Positions 33,131 to 43,600 of a stretch of 64,000 nt of DNA are shown piece by piece. Source of the DNA: Clostridia bacterium (GTDB lineage: Bacteria; Bacillota; TC1; UBA5767); assembly GCA_016887505.1 (NCBI GenBank), contig CP069393.1, positions 1,598,001 to 1,662,000 of the forward strand. The letters run 5' to 3'. The notes beneath the pieces were generated by a model. It was not told the origin of the DNA, did not search any database, and saw only the letters and a program-made list of their open reading frames with translations. The position numbers and the translations under genes were made by a program. How positions within the stretch are numbered: the first letter of the stretch is position 1; the number at the start of each line of letters is the position of its first letter.

Positions 33131-33396
33131 ATCTGGTATAGAACTATTTCATTTATAACTCATTTTATTATAATAACTGGCAGTATAAGGGCATATAAGT
33201 CCCTGTCTATTAAATATATTCAATATTTAAGTAATAAAAACAAAAAAACTAGACAGACTTAGGTCCATCTAGTTGTACTATTCCAAAAAATTCATTTTTT
33301 TTCATTATTGTTTCCTCCAGTCATTGCTTTCGGAAACTCCCTTTTTTCATTATACCTAATATTTTCCATTTGTGCATTAAACATTTCATATTATCA

Positions 33397-33512
33397 ACCA
33401 ACTAAATGCTTACCTTCAACCTATCCTTTCCTAATCATATTCATTGCTTCAATACCCGCTAAGGTACTGCGTTGTAGCATTGGTTCAGGTATTGGACAAG
33501 GCTGAGATAGCC
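33397..33512 (-). pseudogene. Probable remnant of an IS6-type transposase C-terminus
   Basis: The frame reads PMLQRSTLAGIEAMNMIRKG, stop, VEGKHLVG. The GIEAMNMIRKG(Q)VEG pattern recalls the C-terminal end of IS6/IS240-like DDE transposases, with the expected Gln codon mutated to TAG. No intact transposase or terminal repeats remain. It marks the junction between the AT-rich genes and the defence operon. Confidence 0.4.
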
Positions 33513-33661
33513 CAGTCTTTTCTGGACTCTTTACTGATAATTCTTCCCTATTTCATGTTTTCTTTCAAAACACACCTAAAATACATCCATCATCTTATTC
33601 CCTCAAACTACAGAAACCCTCGAAAATGCTATATATCAGGCATTCCCAAGGGTTTCTAGTC

Positions 33662-33800
33662 TCATTTTCTTTCCAGCCTTACCACTGTCTCCACGTACAT
33701 TGGCTGCGTAACCATAATCATATAGTTTCGCCAGATAATGCACCCACTGGGTGCATACAATTCAGTAAAACTGTGTGCATTCTTCTAGCTTCACCTGAAT
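33662..33800 (-). pseudogene. Coding-like remnant ending VETVVRLERK
   Basis: On the minus strand a frame ends ...MIMVTQPMYVETVVRLERK at a TGA (33662-33664), followed by a long imperfect hairpin (about 33611-33659, arms AGAAACCCT/AGGGTTTCT) like a terminator. The tail recalls the HVETVV end of RlmD-type 23S rRNA uracil-5-methyltransferases, whose 3' end is a known integration target for mobile elements. The match is short, so this is tentative. Confidence 0.3.
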
Positions 33801-33818
33801 TCTATCCCTAGAATACAT

Positions 33819-33844
33819 AAAAGCCTTTGAAATCAAAGGCTTCA
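33819..33844 (-). terminator. Terminator of the defence operon
   Basis: AAGCCTTTGA (33821-33830) and TCAAAGGCTT (33833-33842) form a perfect 10-bp stem with a two-base spacing; on the minus strand TTTTATG follows. It is ~180 bases past the stop of the last operon gene (34025). Confidence 0.75.
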
Positions 33845-34024
33845 CGGTGTATCAATATTGGGGTTTACATATGGCAAAGGAACTAACTATTGATAAAATG
33901 CACCGCTCGAATCAAATCGTTAAAATTTGCACCGCTTTTGCACCACCACAGTGTCTATATCCAAATCCTTAAAATTTAGTATGGTAAATGCTGATTTTTC
34001 GGTGCTCACGGCATATTTCGTCTT

Positions 34025-37021
34025 CTATGAGCAGATCAGCGTCAACGGGATTGCGTATGTATCCTTCAGATAAGCCTCTGCACTGCAAAGTACCTGATGC
34101 ATTGAGGTAGTAATTTGGGTGCTATCGACACCCGGTTGAACTATATAAACCCTAAACTCCGATGAATAGACTTTCAGTTTGTTTTTTAGGATAAACATTA
34201 ACTTGTTGTCTCCAATCTCATATCGCGAGGGTTTCCCATTACTGGCCCTGTCGCTTTCGCGTCTCATAAGTCGTTCCAGCATAGATTTTGAATCACTTGC
34301 CCATTTAATACATTTTTCCGTTTGCCCACAAACTTCATATAAATCCCCGACCCTCGCTCCAGCCTTTGGCGCACTCGAATATTTACAATGGTATAATTCA
34401 AATAAAAGTTTGTTATTTGCAACGTCTTCTTGAACTGCGATGACATCTGCCACTTCTCCAGAACCGTCATCATCGAAAATAAGACAGTATTTACCTGATG
34501 CTTTTAATTCTGAAATAAGTTTATATTGAATGCTTTCCGTCGCTTTGTCTGTCCCCTGGGATTCTTTACTGATATCGATCCCAGACCAATCCCACGGGAT
34601 AATGCTATCTGTAGGAAATGTAACTGGACGGGCTGTTTTTAGTTTGACAAGAAGATTGCCCTCAAGGGACGACCCATCAACAAACCATATTGTCGGAGGG
34701 TTATCCATGAAAAAGTCTCTAATGAGCATCTCTCTGCCGCGGCTGAAACGTATGCTTATAATTGAACCGCTTTTATGGCTAACCGAATACCCAGTCGATG
34801 TTATTTTAAGAGTGAACTCCTCTTTGAAGTCATCGTTTCCCACTGAAAAAGTTAATTCTGATGTTTCATCAAATGAAGTCAACCTTATGTCCATAAGGAA
34901 CGACTTGGAATCAGTTAGAGCCGTTTTTACGGTGATTGATCCTTTCCAGTCTTCTTCAATTTCCGATGGAAAGTCGATTCGATAAGGAACAACCGCAGGC
35001 CGTGCGGTGATTTCCTCTGGAACAAGCGCACCTTTTAGTACGGTCGTGGTATCAATAGCCGAGTTTAAAATTTTCTCCGCTTGTTTATCGCACCAGTCTT
35101 TCCAGTAATTTATGGTCTCAACCCACTTTGCCCAAATCGTCCCTTTGTAGGAACAACCAATACTTATACTGCTCCCATTTTCATAACCCACGCCAAACAG
35201 GTTTGATTTTGTTGCGGTACCTGTAGTTGCCCCGGTTATTCCTTCAGCAACGTCGACACCGGCGAACATTCTGTAGCGGATATGATGATTGGAAACGGCG
35301 GTCTTAAGCCCAACAGTAGAAAGCATCAATCTGTTTATTCCTGAAAGGCAACGGAACACATCTTCTCCGGCTATTCGTTTATAGTTGTCAAAAACAGCTT
35401 CAGCCAACCTATCAGCTATTCCTTTATCGGTCGTGTTGATGAAAAATACGTTTTTCGTTTCGTTCCAGTAAAGAATGTGCAGATTCCAGTTGTCATCCGT
35501 TATGTCGCGACAAGTGGTCCAGTCCACGTTGCTTGTGCGAAGCTCCGTAATTATCAAAATTTTCTCTGTTTCATTTACGTAGTGGTGACTATGCTCCTCG
35601 TTGAAGACCTTGCTCCATCGCCGCCAATACCACTGGGACTCGGTCGTTGTATACATAAACATACTGATTTTCGGTCTTATCTGATTTAGTGGAATGACTT
35701 CTGTCCCCGTGAAGCCACGAGCCAATTTCTGCAATTCTACTTCTCGACCGATTTTTTCATCCGACGTGTCTTTGAGTATTTTATTCCAGTCCGCATCTTG
35801 CGAATACAATTCTTCCAAGGACTCCTGAATGTCGTCGTCGACAATATTGGCCACAACGGAGGCTTCGCCAAGGTCAGCCTGTGTCCGGGCAAATCGTCCA
35901 ATGAACTGCATCGTTATAGGCAAGGACATATATTTGTCGTGGATTGCACATATCTTCAACTGTGGGATGTTTATCCCTTCGCTAAACATATCTACACAGA
36001 CGATGATTTTTGAAGTCCCGTCATTGACCTTCTGGAGAGCAGTCCGATTATCGGTTGCTTTGTTTCCACTAACGATTAAAACTGGGGAGTATTTTGCATA
36101 TTTACTCTGGTACACGTTTTCATATAGCGCTTTCGCACGGGTTTGTGTCGAAGCCCGAACCAGTAGTAAATGCGGGTATCCTTTTGCTATGTCCGCCTCA
36201 AGAAGATCAATCGCTTTTGCTGCTACAGAAAAGTCCTTTTTGTCATTATCGAATTCATAAATCGGATAAAAGTTTATCGGCTTGAAATACCCACGCTCTT
36301 GGGCAAGAGCAAGCGGAAAATTATAAATGATATCGCCATCTATCTTTTTCCCATCATTTCGGAATGGTGTGGCTGTAAATTGCAAGCACTCAACGGATTC
36401 AAACACTTTTTTGACTTTCTTCCATGAATTTGCCGGAACGTGATGTGATTCATCAATAATAAGTGTGTCGCACATTGATGCCAAAAGTCGTAAAAACTCA
36501 TCTTTGAAGTGACCAGAATTAAGCAATGACATTGTTGTTATGATAAGGTTGCTCTTATCGAGTAGTTCCTGTAGTTCGGTTATGTCTTTTGGCGACGAAA
36601 CAAGGCACCCGATAACTGGATTTTCAAAGGAATCATTTATTGCTCCTATCTCGCGTAATTTGCCAAGAGAACAAAATCTTGAAATCGTTTGTTTTCGCAA
36701 TAAGTCACTTGGCACTATTATGCAGGTTTTTGAACGATGTTCAGACACTACTGTGGCTATCATCACCTCGGTCTTTCCTGTTCCTGTTGGCATAACAATC
36801 GTGGCAGCAGAAGACGATACTGTCCAGTGCGACTTTATAGCATAGATGGCTCCCAACTGGGCAGAGCGAAAACCAGCATCAGTATCAAACTTGCTCTCAG
36901 GAAGACTGAAACTGTTATTTTTCCATGACGAAAGAACTTCGTCAACGCTTATCCAATCTGCTCCCCTTGGAACGTGAGCGATGAAGTTCTTGTCACCAAT
37001 TTTCTGTTTTGAAAAACTCAT
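34025..37021 (-). CDS. SF2 DEAD/DEAH helicase with long unique C-terminal region, last gene of the defence operon
   Basis: 998 aa. Helicase motifs: VMPTGTGKTEVM near 75-86 (I), IIDESHHVPANSW near 186-198 (II), QFTATPFRND near 209-218 (III), CVDMFSEGINIPQLK (V) and QFIGRFARTQADLG (VI). Only the first ~450 residues are helicase; the remaining ~550 have no motif I know, apart from an alternating beta pattern near 680-780 and a last part (LIFDDDGSGEVADVIAV...LFELYHCKYSS) that looks like a restriction-nuclease-type core with D...ExxxCK spacing. ATG at 37021 follows GGAGGG. It overlaps nothing but is 28 bases after the AAA gene stop; the whole run is co-directional with type III R-M genes. Confidence 0.75.
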   Translation of the reverse strand: MSFSKQKIGDKNFIAHVPRGADWISVDEVLSSWKNNSFSLPESKFDTDAGFRSAQLGAIYAIKSHWTVSSSAATIVMPTGTGKTEVMIATVVSEHRSKTCIIVPSDLLRKQTISRFCSLGKLREIGAINDSFENPVIGCLVSSPKDITELQELLDKSNLIITTMSLLNSGHFKDEFLRLLASMCDTLIIDESHHVPANSWKKVKKVFESVECLQFTATPFRNDGKKIDGDIIYNFPLALAQERGYFKPINFYPIYEFDNDKKDFSVAAKAIDLLEADIAKGYPHLLLVRASTQTRAKALYENVYQSKYAKYSPVLIVSGNKATDNRTALQKVNDGTSKIIVCVDMFSEGINIPQLKICAIHDKYMSLPITMQFIGRFARTQADLGEASVVANIVDDDIQESLEELYSQDADWNKILKDTSDEKIGREVELQKLARGFTGTEVIPLNQIRPKISMFMYTTTESQWYWRRWSKVFNEEHSHHYVNETEKILIITELRTSNVDWTTCRDITDDNWNLHILYWNETKNVFFINTTDKGIADRLAEAVFDNYKRIAGEDVFRCLSGINRLMLSTVGLKTAVSNHHIRYRMFAGVDVAEGITGATTGTATKSNLFGVGYENGSSISIGCSYKGTIWAKWVETINYWKDWCDKQAEKILNSAIDTTTVLKGALVPEEITARPAVVPYRIDFPSEIEEDWKGSITVKTALTDSKSFLMDIRLTSFDETSELTFSVGNDDFKEEFTLKITSTGYSVSHKSGSIISIRFSRGREMLIRDFFMDNPPTIWFVDGSSLEGNLLVKLKTARPVTFPTDSIIPWDWSGIDISKESQGTDKATESIQYKLISELKASGKYCLIFDDDGSGEVADVIAVQEDVANNKLLFELYHCKYSSAPKAGARVGDLYEVCGQTEKCIKWASDSKSMLERLMRRESDRASNGKPSRYEIGDNKLMFILKNKLKVYSSEFRVYIVQPGVDSTQITTSMHQVLCSAEAYLKDTYAIPLTLICS

Positions 37022-37049
37022 TTTCAACCCTCCTGCTACTTTTGTAGAA

Positions 37050-39344
37050 TTATACAACTTCTTCGCCCGTCATCATTTTGTAATGCTGTTCCTGCTCCAA
37101 GGCTTCAAAAATTAATTTGAACACATCCTTATACAGCGTGATGTCGGTGCAATCATCAACATAATTCAAACCATCGCTAAACCCTACGGAGTTGGCATTG
37201 ATATAAGACAACATAGCCGTGGCGAGGTGGTACTTCGTGTAGTCGGGTAACCCTTCGTCTGGCGTTTCCACGAACTTATCTCTATGTTCATCAAGAACCC
37301 TCTTGCGGATATTCACACCGTCGTAACCACAAAGTTGCATGAAGTAATATTCCAAAATACGGCGTATTACGTTCATTAGCGGAATAACTGTATCCACTTC
37401 TCTGTACTCACCCCAGAGGGCAGCGTAGGAGTTTTGGACAGGGTTGAAGTTTTCTTGCTCGGTTGGCTTAGATATACATTGTCGGACACAATGCTTGATT
37501 GTGGAATTGTTACTCGCTTTGTTTATCACATAGAACGATACGCAATGATAGCGGGATGCTTGGTTATAGGTTATCTCCCTATGGAAATAGACGTTGTGGG
37601 TCAAGATAAAAATCTGCTTTATATAGTCGCCCTGAACCTCACGTTCCTGTTCACGATATTCAGCGTTGTTAAAGCAGACACCTACCATCTCCCGCACCAA
37701 GGTGCTGACGATGAATAGGACGCAGCTATCCATACTGGAAACGGGGTCGTCTATTACGACAATTTTATCCTTGCTAACATCAGCATCGGTATGACTTCCG
37801 CGAACGAGGTGATAGAAGTACAGGAACGCAATGAAATTCCTCTCGCCCTCACTTAGCTTATCCGCAACTGTCCCGTCTTGGCGCACAACCTCGTAGACAT
37901 TTTGCTGACCTCGCTTTTCCCGCAGGGTGAAGCCCTGGAAACCTGAATCTCGAAGTAAATCGTTTATGCTTTTGATGGTTGGGGCGGTACTAACCACTCG
38001 TTTGTTAAGTTCTGCAATTTCATTTTCTAAAGCTCGTGATGCCTTAGCACCGTCATCGACCAGCTTAATCAATGCAGTAATCTCGTCATCAAAGGTCTTG
38101 CGCCGTAATCTATAGGTCGAAACATCACTTTGAAGTGTAAATGCAATAAGTTCCCAGACTTTCCTGGTGCACTCGGTTTGCTTCTGACGCTTCGCACCGA
38201 CAATGTCGTTGTTTGCTTGAATCTGTTTATTAAAACCCTCGATTAGGACGTTTATTTCATCACGCAGAGTTTTGACGTTTTCAAGTGTGATAACTGAAGA
38301 CGGCTCTTTCAACTTGTCAGTTATCCGTTGGATATTGATTTCAATCATTTTCTCTAAGAGCGCAAGTTTCGTCTTATATTCAGTAAGATCAAGTTTCGGG
38401 AAAGCATCCTGGAGATTGCCGTTAAGTACATCAAGGAAGCCTTGCATATCGCTTACATAGTCCTCTTGAAATTGCCGAAGGGCACTAATATCCTCTTGAT
38501 ACTGGCCATCAAAACAGGCAGAGATTTGTTTTTCAAAATCGTCGGGTAATTCCTGTTGGCAATAAGGGCATTTTCCTTCTGATTTTTCGGCGAAATGTTC
38601 ATGCCCTTGGCGTATCCAGTCCGTAGCTTTAATCGCTTTTATGAAAGCAGCAAAAGGTGTGTCACTACTGCTCGTAATGGATTTATTAAGTAGTTCGTTG
38701 CCGGATGACCCTTTTAATCTTTCCGTGCCTCCAGTAGGCTGAAAATTCTTATATGTAGCAGCTTTTGGGTCAAATGCCGTTTCGTACAGAGTTCTTAACT
38801 CTCCTATATCATGCTGAGTAGGGTTTCCTATTTGCAATACTTTCTCGGCAAACTGAGCCTTCCGCTTAAAGCCGCTCTGCGTAGCGTCAAATACGTCTCG
38901 GATGGCTTTCGTTTTATCCCAACAGGTTCCTTGAAAGTCGTCGAGCAAGGTGTTTCGTGCTGACTCCTTGCGGTCCTTTGTTATGGTATTTTCGCCATTT
39001 AGCTTTTCCTGCTCAGCCCGCTGAGTGTTTTTTTCAGCAATGTCAGCTTGAATCTTTATGTTCTGCTCGCCAACGGTGAATACGCCCTTGAGTTTGCCGT
39101 AGTCACGGAAGTTCGCTTCTACAAACTCCTGATTATAGACAAGCACGGAGTAGTCATCTGCGGATTTTCCCGCTTGCCAAGACAAACCCTCATTGGCATG
39201 GACAGCCCTCGCTATGGTAGATTTTCCCGTGCCGTTGTTTCCATAAAAGAAGTTGATAAGCGTGGGCTCAACCGGAATGCCGTGAAAAGTCGCAGCGTTT
39301 AGCATAAGTTTTTCGATTGCGGAAGTTATTTTAGTATTCATCAT
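37050..39344 (-). CDS. RloC-like AAA (AAA_13) ATPase with zinc hook
   Basis: 764 aa ABC-type ATPase: Walker A FYGNNGTGKSTIARAV near 33-48, signature KLSEGERNFIAF near 495-506, Walker B KIVVIDDPVSSMDS near 526-539 and ILTHNVYFHRE (H-loop). Between the ATPase halves are long coiled coils with CPYCQQELP at about 258, a Rad50-like zinc hook as known from RloC. The C-terminal segment NVIRRILEYYF and the later TKYHLATAM could be the Arg/Glu/His set of the PrrC/RloC anticodon nuclease, but I cannot confirm this. Such proteins cut host tRNA when a linked restriction enzyme is impaired. The start overlaps the DUF2130 stop. Confidence 0.72.
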   Translation of the reverse strand: MMNTKITSAIEKLMLNAATFHGIPVEPTLINFFYGNNGTGKSTIARAVHANEGLSWQAGKSADDYSVLVYNQEFVEANFRDYGKLKGVFTVGEQNIKIQADIAEKNTQRAEQEKLNGENTITKDRKESARNTLLDDFQGTCWDKTKAIRDVFDATQSGFKRKAQFAEKVLQIGNPTQHDIGELRTLYETAFDPKAATYKNFQPTGGTERLKGSSGNELLNKSITSSSDTPFAAFIKAIKATDWIRQGHEHFAEKSEGKCPYCQQELPDDFEKQISACFDGQYQEDISALRQFQEDYVSDMQGFLDVLNGNLQDAFPKLDLTEYKTKLALLEKMIEINIQRITDKLKEPSSVITLENVKTLRDEINVLIEGFNKQIQANNDIVGAKRQKQTECTRKVWELIAFTLQSDVSTYRLRRKTFDDEITALIKLVDDGAKASRALENEIAELNKRVVSTAPTIKSINDLLRDSGFQGFTLREKRGQQNVYEVVRQDGTVADKLSEGERNFIAFLYFYHLVRGSHTDADVSKDKIVVIDDPVSSMDSCVLFIVSTLVREMVGVCFNNAEYREQEREVQGDYIKQIFILTHNVYFHREITYNQASRYHCVSFYVINKASNNSTIKHCVRQCISKPTEQENFNPVQNSYAALWGEYREVDTVIPLMNVIRRILEYYFMQLCGYDGVNIRKRVLDEHRDKFVETPDEGLPDYTKYHLATAMLSYINANSVGFSDGLNYVDDCTDITLYKDVFKLIFEALEQEQHYKMMTGEEVV

Positions 39345-40656
39345 CTATATCCTCCGTTCGTTTTCGCGGCTCCGATATACGTGGCTTTATAGCCGGAATT
39401 TCTTCTTCGTCATCTCCGAGAGCGGGCAACGCAATTATCTCCCGGCCGGCTATACCTTGGAGATCGCCGCTCATACCATAGAGACTATTTGTGACCTTTT
39501 GCAAGATTTTTTCCTGTGCTGCCCAGCGTTTCTGGGCTTGTTTCTTCTCGGTGTCGAGCTGCTTTGCCATTTCGTCGTAGGACTCAAGGATATAACGAAT
39601 CCGGTTACTAAACTCGCCACCGGTCAGATAGTTGTATATCAGTTCAACCTTCACATCTTTGCCTTCAGCAGCGCGATTAGCCGCAAAGACCTTGACGATT
39701 GCTTCCCGCAATAACGTGGCGAGCATTATCACATAGCGCGGCTTCACAAGCCAGATATTATCAGCAAGCTGTTTGAAGTCGTCGCCTCCTCCGTCAGTGG
39801 GATTGAACACAATAACTCCCATTTGAGCTTTTTCTGATGCAATTTCATCTTTCAGTTTGCCGAGCCAGCTTGCCTGATAGGTCTTGGCATTTTTACACTC
39901 CCATAAAATCAAGCCGCAGTTCATATAAAACTGCTCGTTGACCACTTGGCGAATGTCCGAACCGCGTTCGCCCTTTTTGACTTCCTCGACTGTATCGAAC
40001 GGGAAACCGCTGCGGAGGGCATTTTCGATATCCAGTTCGAGGATTTCACCCTGTAACTGCTGTGAACCTTGTTCCGCTACCTGTTTAGCTGTGGTTAATT
40101 GCTCACGTAACCGGTTGATGGTTTCCTCCTGCTCGCGGATTTTTGTGTTGAAGTCCTCGGAGGCTTTTTGCGCCGCCTCGGCACGTATGCCTTTTTCTTT
40201 TTCGAGCAGTTCCTTGCGGGCCGTGAGTTCTGCATCCTCACGCGCCTTATTTGCCTTGGAGAGTTCTTCGAGCAAATCCGATAACTGCTTACGGAGCTGC
40301 TTTTCGCTTTCCTTTGAAGCGGTGGCTTCACGGCGCAGACGCTCGGTTTCGAGTTCCGTGGTCTGCTTTGCCTTTTCAACTTCAAGTTCAGTAGTTTGGC
40401 GAGCCTTGTCCAGTTCAAGTTTAGCAGTCTGCCGCTCCCGTTCAATTTGAAGCTGTGCCGCCTGTTGTGCCTCGGATATAGCATTTTCCACGGCTTGCTT
40501 TAACTTTATCTCGGCAGCGGCATCATACTCCTTGCGGAGTGTCTCCGACTGCTCAGTTTTTGCCCGAAGCAACTCATCCTCAATCTGGTGCTGTATGGCA
40601 TCAGATATTTCAAAAGACTTTTTGCAATTCGGACATATAATAGTAGCCCCACCCAT
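39331..40656 (-). CDS. DUF2130 protein: zinc ribbon, coiled coil and nuclease-like domain
   Basis: 441 aa. N-terminal CPNCKKSFEISDAIQ (one CxxC) is followed by ~190 residues of coiled coil rich in E/K/A/Q (three repeats of QTTELE...KA near 75-105). The C-terminal DUF2130 domain starts about 210 (GEILELDIENALRSGFPFDTVEEVKKGERGSDI) and contains LILWECKNAKTYQASWLGKLK, with ...DI...ExK placement like restriction-type nucleases. Function is not proven; DUF2130 genes often lie near restriction genes. ATG at 40656 follows GGGAGAG. Confidence 0.82.
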   Translation of the reverse strand: MGGATIICPNCKKSFEISDAIQHQIEDELLRAKTEQSETLRKEYDAAAEIKLKQAVENAISEAQQAAQLQIERERQTAKLELDKARQTTELEVEKAKQTTELETERLRREATASKESEKQLRKQLSDLLEELSKANKAREDAELTARKELLEKEKGIRAEAAQKASEDFNTKIREQEETINRLREQLTTAKQVAEQGSQQLQGEILELDIENALRSGFPFDTVEEVKKGERGSDIRQVVNEQFYMNCGLILWECKNAKTYQASWLGKLKDEIASEKAQMGVIVFNPTDGGGDDFKQLADNIWLVKPRYVIMLATLLREAIVKVFAANRAAEGKDVKVELIYNYLTGGEFSNRIRYILESYDEMAKQLDTEKKQAQKRWAAQEKILQKVTNSLYGMSGDLQGIAGREIIALPALGDDEEEIPAIKPRISEPRKRTEDIDDEY

Positions 40657-40680
40657 ATTTTCTCTCCCCTCAGACTATTT

Positions 40681-43600
40681 TTATCCCTGTACCAGCTCCC
40701 ACAGCTTGTCATAGCTGTCAACTACATCGTATTTCACCTTATCGCCGCTGATAGCACGGAAATGCTCACGGGCGCAGTGTGCTTTGGCTTCCTCGATTTT
40801 GCGTAGTTCCATCGAGGACATATCACCTTTCGTTTCAGCAACGAAATAAATGTGTTTCACTTTACCTTCATAGAACGCAATCGCCCAGTCGGGGTTATAC
40901 TTGCCCACAGGGGTGTTGATATAAAATCCGCGTGGCAACTTGACATAGACCTCTACTTCTTGGCTGTGCGCTTCTAACGCGGAAGCGAAATCACGCTCGT
41001 TGGTTGAATCGTAAATAACATAATCATATAAGTGGCGCTTTGCCTCCATGGCGTTCACGCCAAGGCTACCTTTTTTAAGATCAGGTTCGGTGAATATATC
41101 AGTACCAAAAGCAGCGGTCAGCTTATCGTAGGTTATGTGTTCGATAATTGCTGTGGCTTTCTGTTCGTTGATGATGTTAGACGCGCGGATAATATACTCT
41201 TCGGGGTTGTCTCCAAACTGGTCAAAGATTACTTTTTCGAGCCTGACCATAATCTTTGTCACGGCTTTTCTGGTTAGTCCCGTCTCTGCTACGATTTTTC
41301 CAACAAGATCGTAGTGGACGGATGAACTTGCCCGCATCGTCATGAATGAAGCCGCTTCCTCGCGCACCATATCCTTTCGAACAAATGCTTCTCCGTACTC
41401 AAGCTGTTCCTTGGAGTCAATATTCTTTGCCTGTTCGCCCGTCTCAACCCTGAAATAAATCTTCGAAACGCGCAGTCGTGCATTCAGTTCCTTTACAGCC
41501 TTTTCCACCAATTCATCTTCATCAAATCCTACGACATAGTAGCTTTTGTGGTTAATGCGTGACCACAGTTCTTGGAATGCCTTGCTATCCAGTTTTCCCT
41601 TATCAAGCGTGACCTCGACGGTGTTTTTGCGAGCGTTTTCAGGCTTATTGGCATTCGGATCGTAGACAGAATCCAGTACGGCTATGACATCAGCAGTTTG
41701 TCCGGCTGCTTCTTCAGGTACTTCTATAGTGCCGTTTTTCTTATCCTCGTAATATTTCTCGGTTAGTTCGCCTCGCTTCACATAACCGTTTTCTATTAAG
41801 CTCTCATATATAGCAAGGGCTGTATCTTCGCCGAACTTCTCTGTGAACAGCTTTGCTTCCACCTTGCGCGGACGATCGCCGACAGCTTCGGCAATTTCGC
41901 TTTGCAATCCCTTGGCGAAGCTATCGTAGCTTTCGTTTGCAATAACCGTCAGTACGTTGATATTGTGGACTTCCTCGCGGGATAGGAGGGTTTCATCCAT
42001 ACGTTCGCCGCCTTGATTGACGGCAAGGCGCAGCCCACGCCCGACTTCCTGGCGTTTACGAACATCGCTTCCGCTCTGTTTCAAAGTACAAATCTGAAAA
42101 ACATTCGGGTTATCCCAGCCTTCGCGCAAGGCAGAGTGGGAAAAGATAAACCGCACAGGCTCTCGGCGGTCAAGCAGGCGTTCCTTGTCCTTCATGATGA
42201 GGTCATAGGCATCCGCGTCGTCGGATGTGCGTTCTTTTCTATCGCCGAGCTTACTGTCTACCATACGACCACTTTTCTTATCAATTGAAAAGTAACCAGC
42301 ATGTGTCCGCTCGACCTCAATACCGTCAAGATACGCAAGGTACTCCGTCGTGTCAGTTAAGGCAAGCTGCATACTGCCGACGATGGCTTTGTACTCCTCC
42401 TCGAAAATCTCAGCATAGGTGCCGCCCTGTGCGTTGCCTGAAGCATCATACTGCTTGTACTTCGCCACTTCATCAATAAAGAAAAGCGATAAAACCTTCA
42501 CGCCTTTGGTAAATAACTGCCGCTCCCGCTCGATATGGGACAGGATGGTTTCCCGTATCTGAATACGACGCAACTGATCCTCACTGACCGCACCGATAAC
42601 ATCCCCGGCAAACAACTTCTTACCGTTTGTAAATTCAACGGAAGAATCTCTGCCGTCAATTCGCAAAACGGTATAGCCGTCCTTATATTCGGCAAGCTCA
42701 CCGGAGTTATCGAACAGGCTATAACCTTCGGTTACTACCCGTGTTTTTGGGCTGAACCCGGTCTTATTCTTTATGTCAAATTCGATTGTCGCCGTGGGGT
42801 TGCCCTTCGAAAGGTTTATGCTCTGCACATAAACATACCCTTCTGTGGCGGTGCTACCGGAAACCGAAATACCCTTGACGGCTATCTTTTTTACGAGCCG
42901 TTTGTTATAAGCCTCGATCGCATCCAAGCGGTAAATCATATTGTACAGGCTGTCAGCTTTGTGGGTCGCAGAATATCGAAGGGTGACAAGGGGAGCGAAC
43001 TCCTTCAATCGCTCTTTGGTTGCCGCACCCTCGACCGACTGTGGCTCATCTATAATCAATATCGGGTTTGTTTTTGCAATGATATCAATCGGACGGCGTG
43101 AGCGAAACTCGTCCAGCTTCATATAGATACGCCGGGCATCCTTGCCCCTTGCGTTAAATGCTTGGCTGTTGATGATCATCACATTAATTGCACTATCAGA
43201 AGCGAACCGGTCAATCTCAGTGAGCTGCGAGGAATTATAAATGAAATAACGGATTTTCTTACCGTAATCCTCGGCAAAATGCTCCTCCGTCATTTGGAAG
43301 GACTTATAAACCCCCTCACGAATAGCTACACTTGGCACAACGATGATAAATTTACTCCAGCCATACCGTTTGTTAAGCTCGTACATGGTCTTGATATATG
43401 TATAGGTTTTGCCAACACCTGTTTCCATCTCAATGGTTAGGTTAAAACGGCCTACAAGTGAATCGGACGGTTTTATACCACCTTGCCGCTGAGTGGTGCG
43501 GATATGCTCCAGTATTTTGTCATCAGTAACAACTATAGGCGCATTGCTGAAGCCCGTAAAATCCTGTGTTTGGGATAGGGAAAGCTGTCCCAAACCGGAA

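Noticed and set aside
39938-40450. 170-residue plus-strand ORF opposite the DUF2130 gene
   Set aside because: Ser/Arg/Cys-rich antisense shadow of a biased Glu/Lys coiled coil; no ribosome site or family.
42535-43101. 188-residue plus-strand ORF opposite res
   Set aside because: Res has all motifs on the other strand; this frame shows no recognisable domain.
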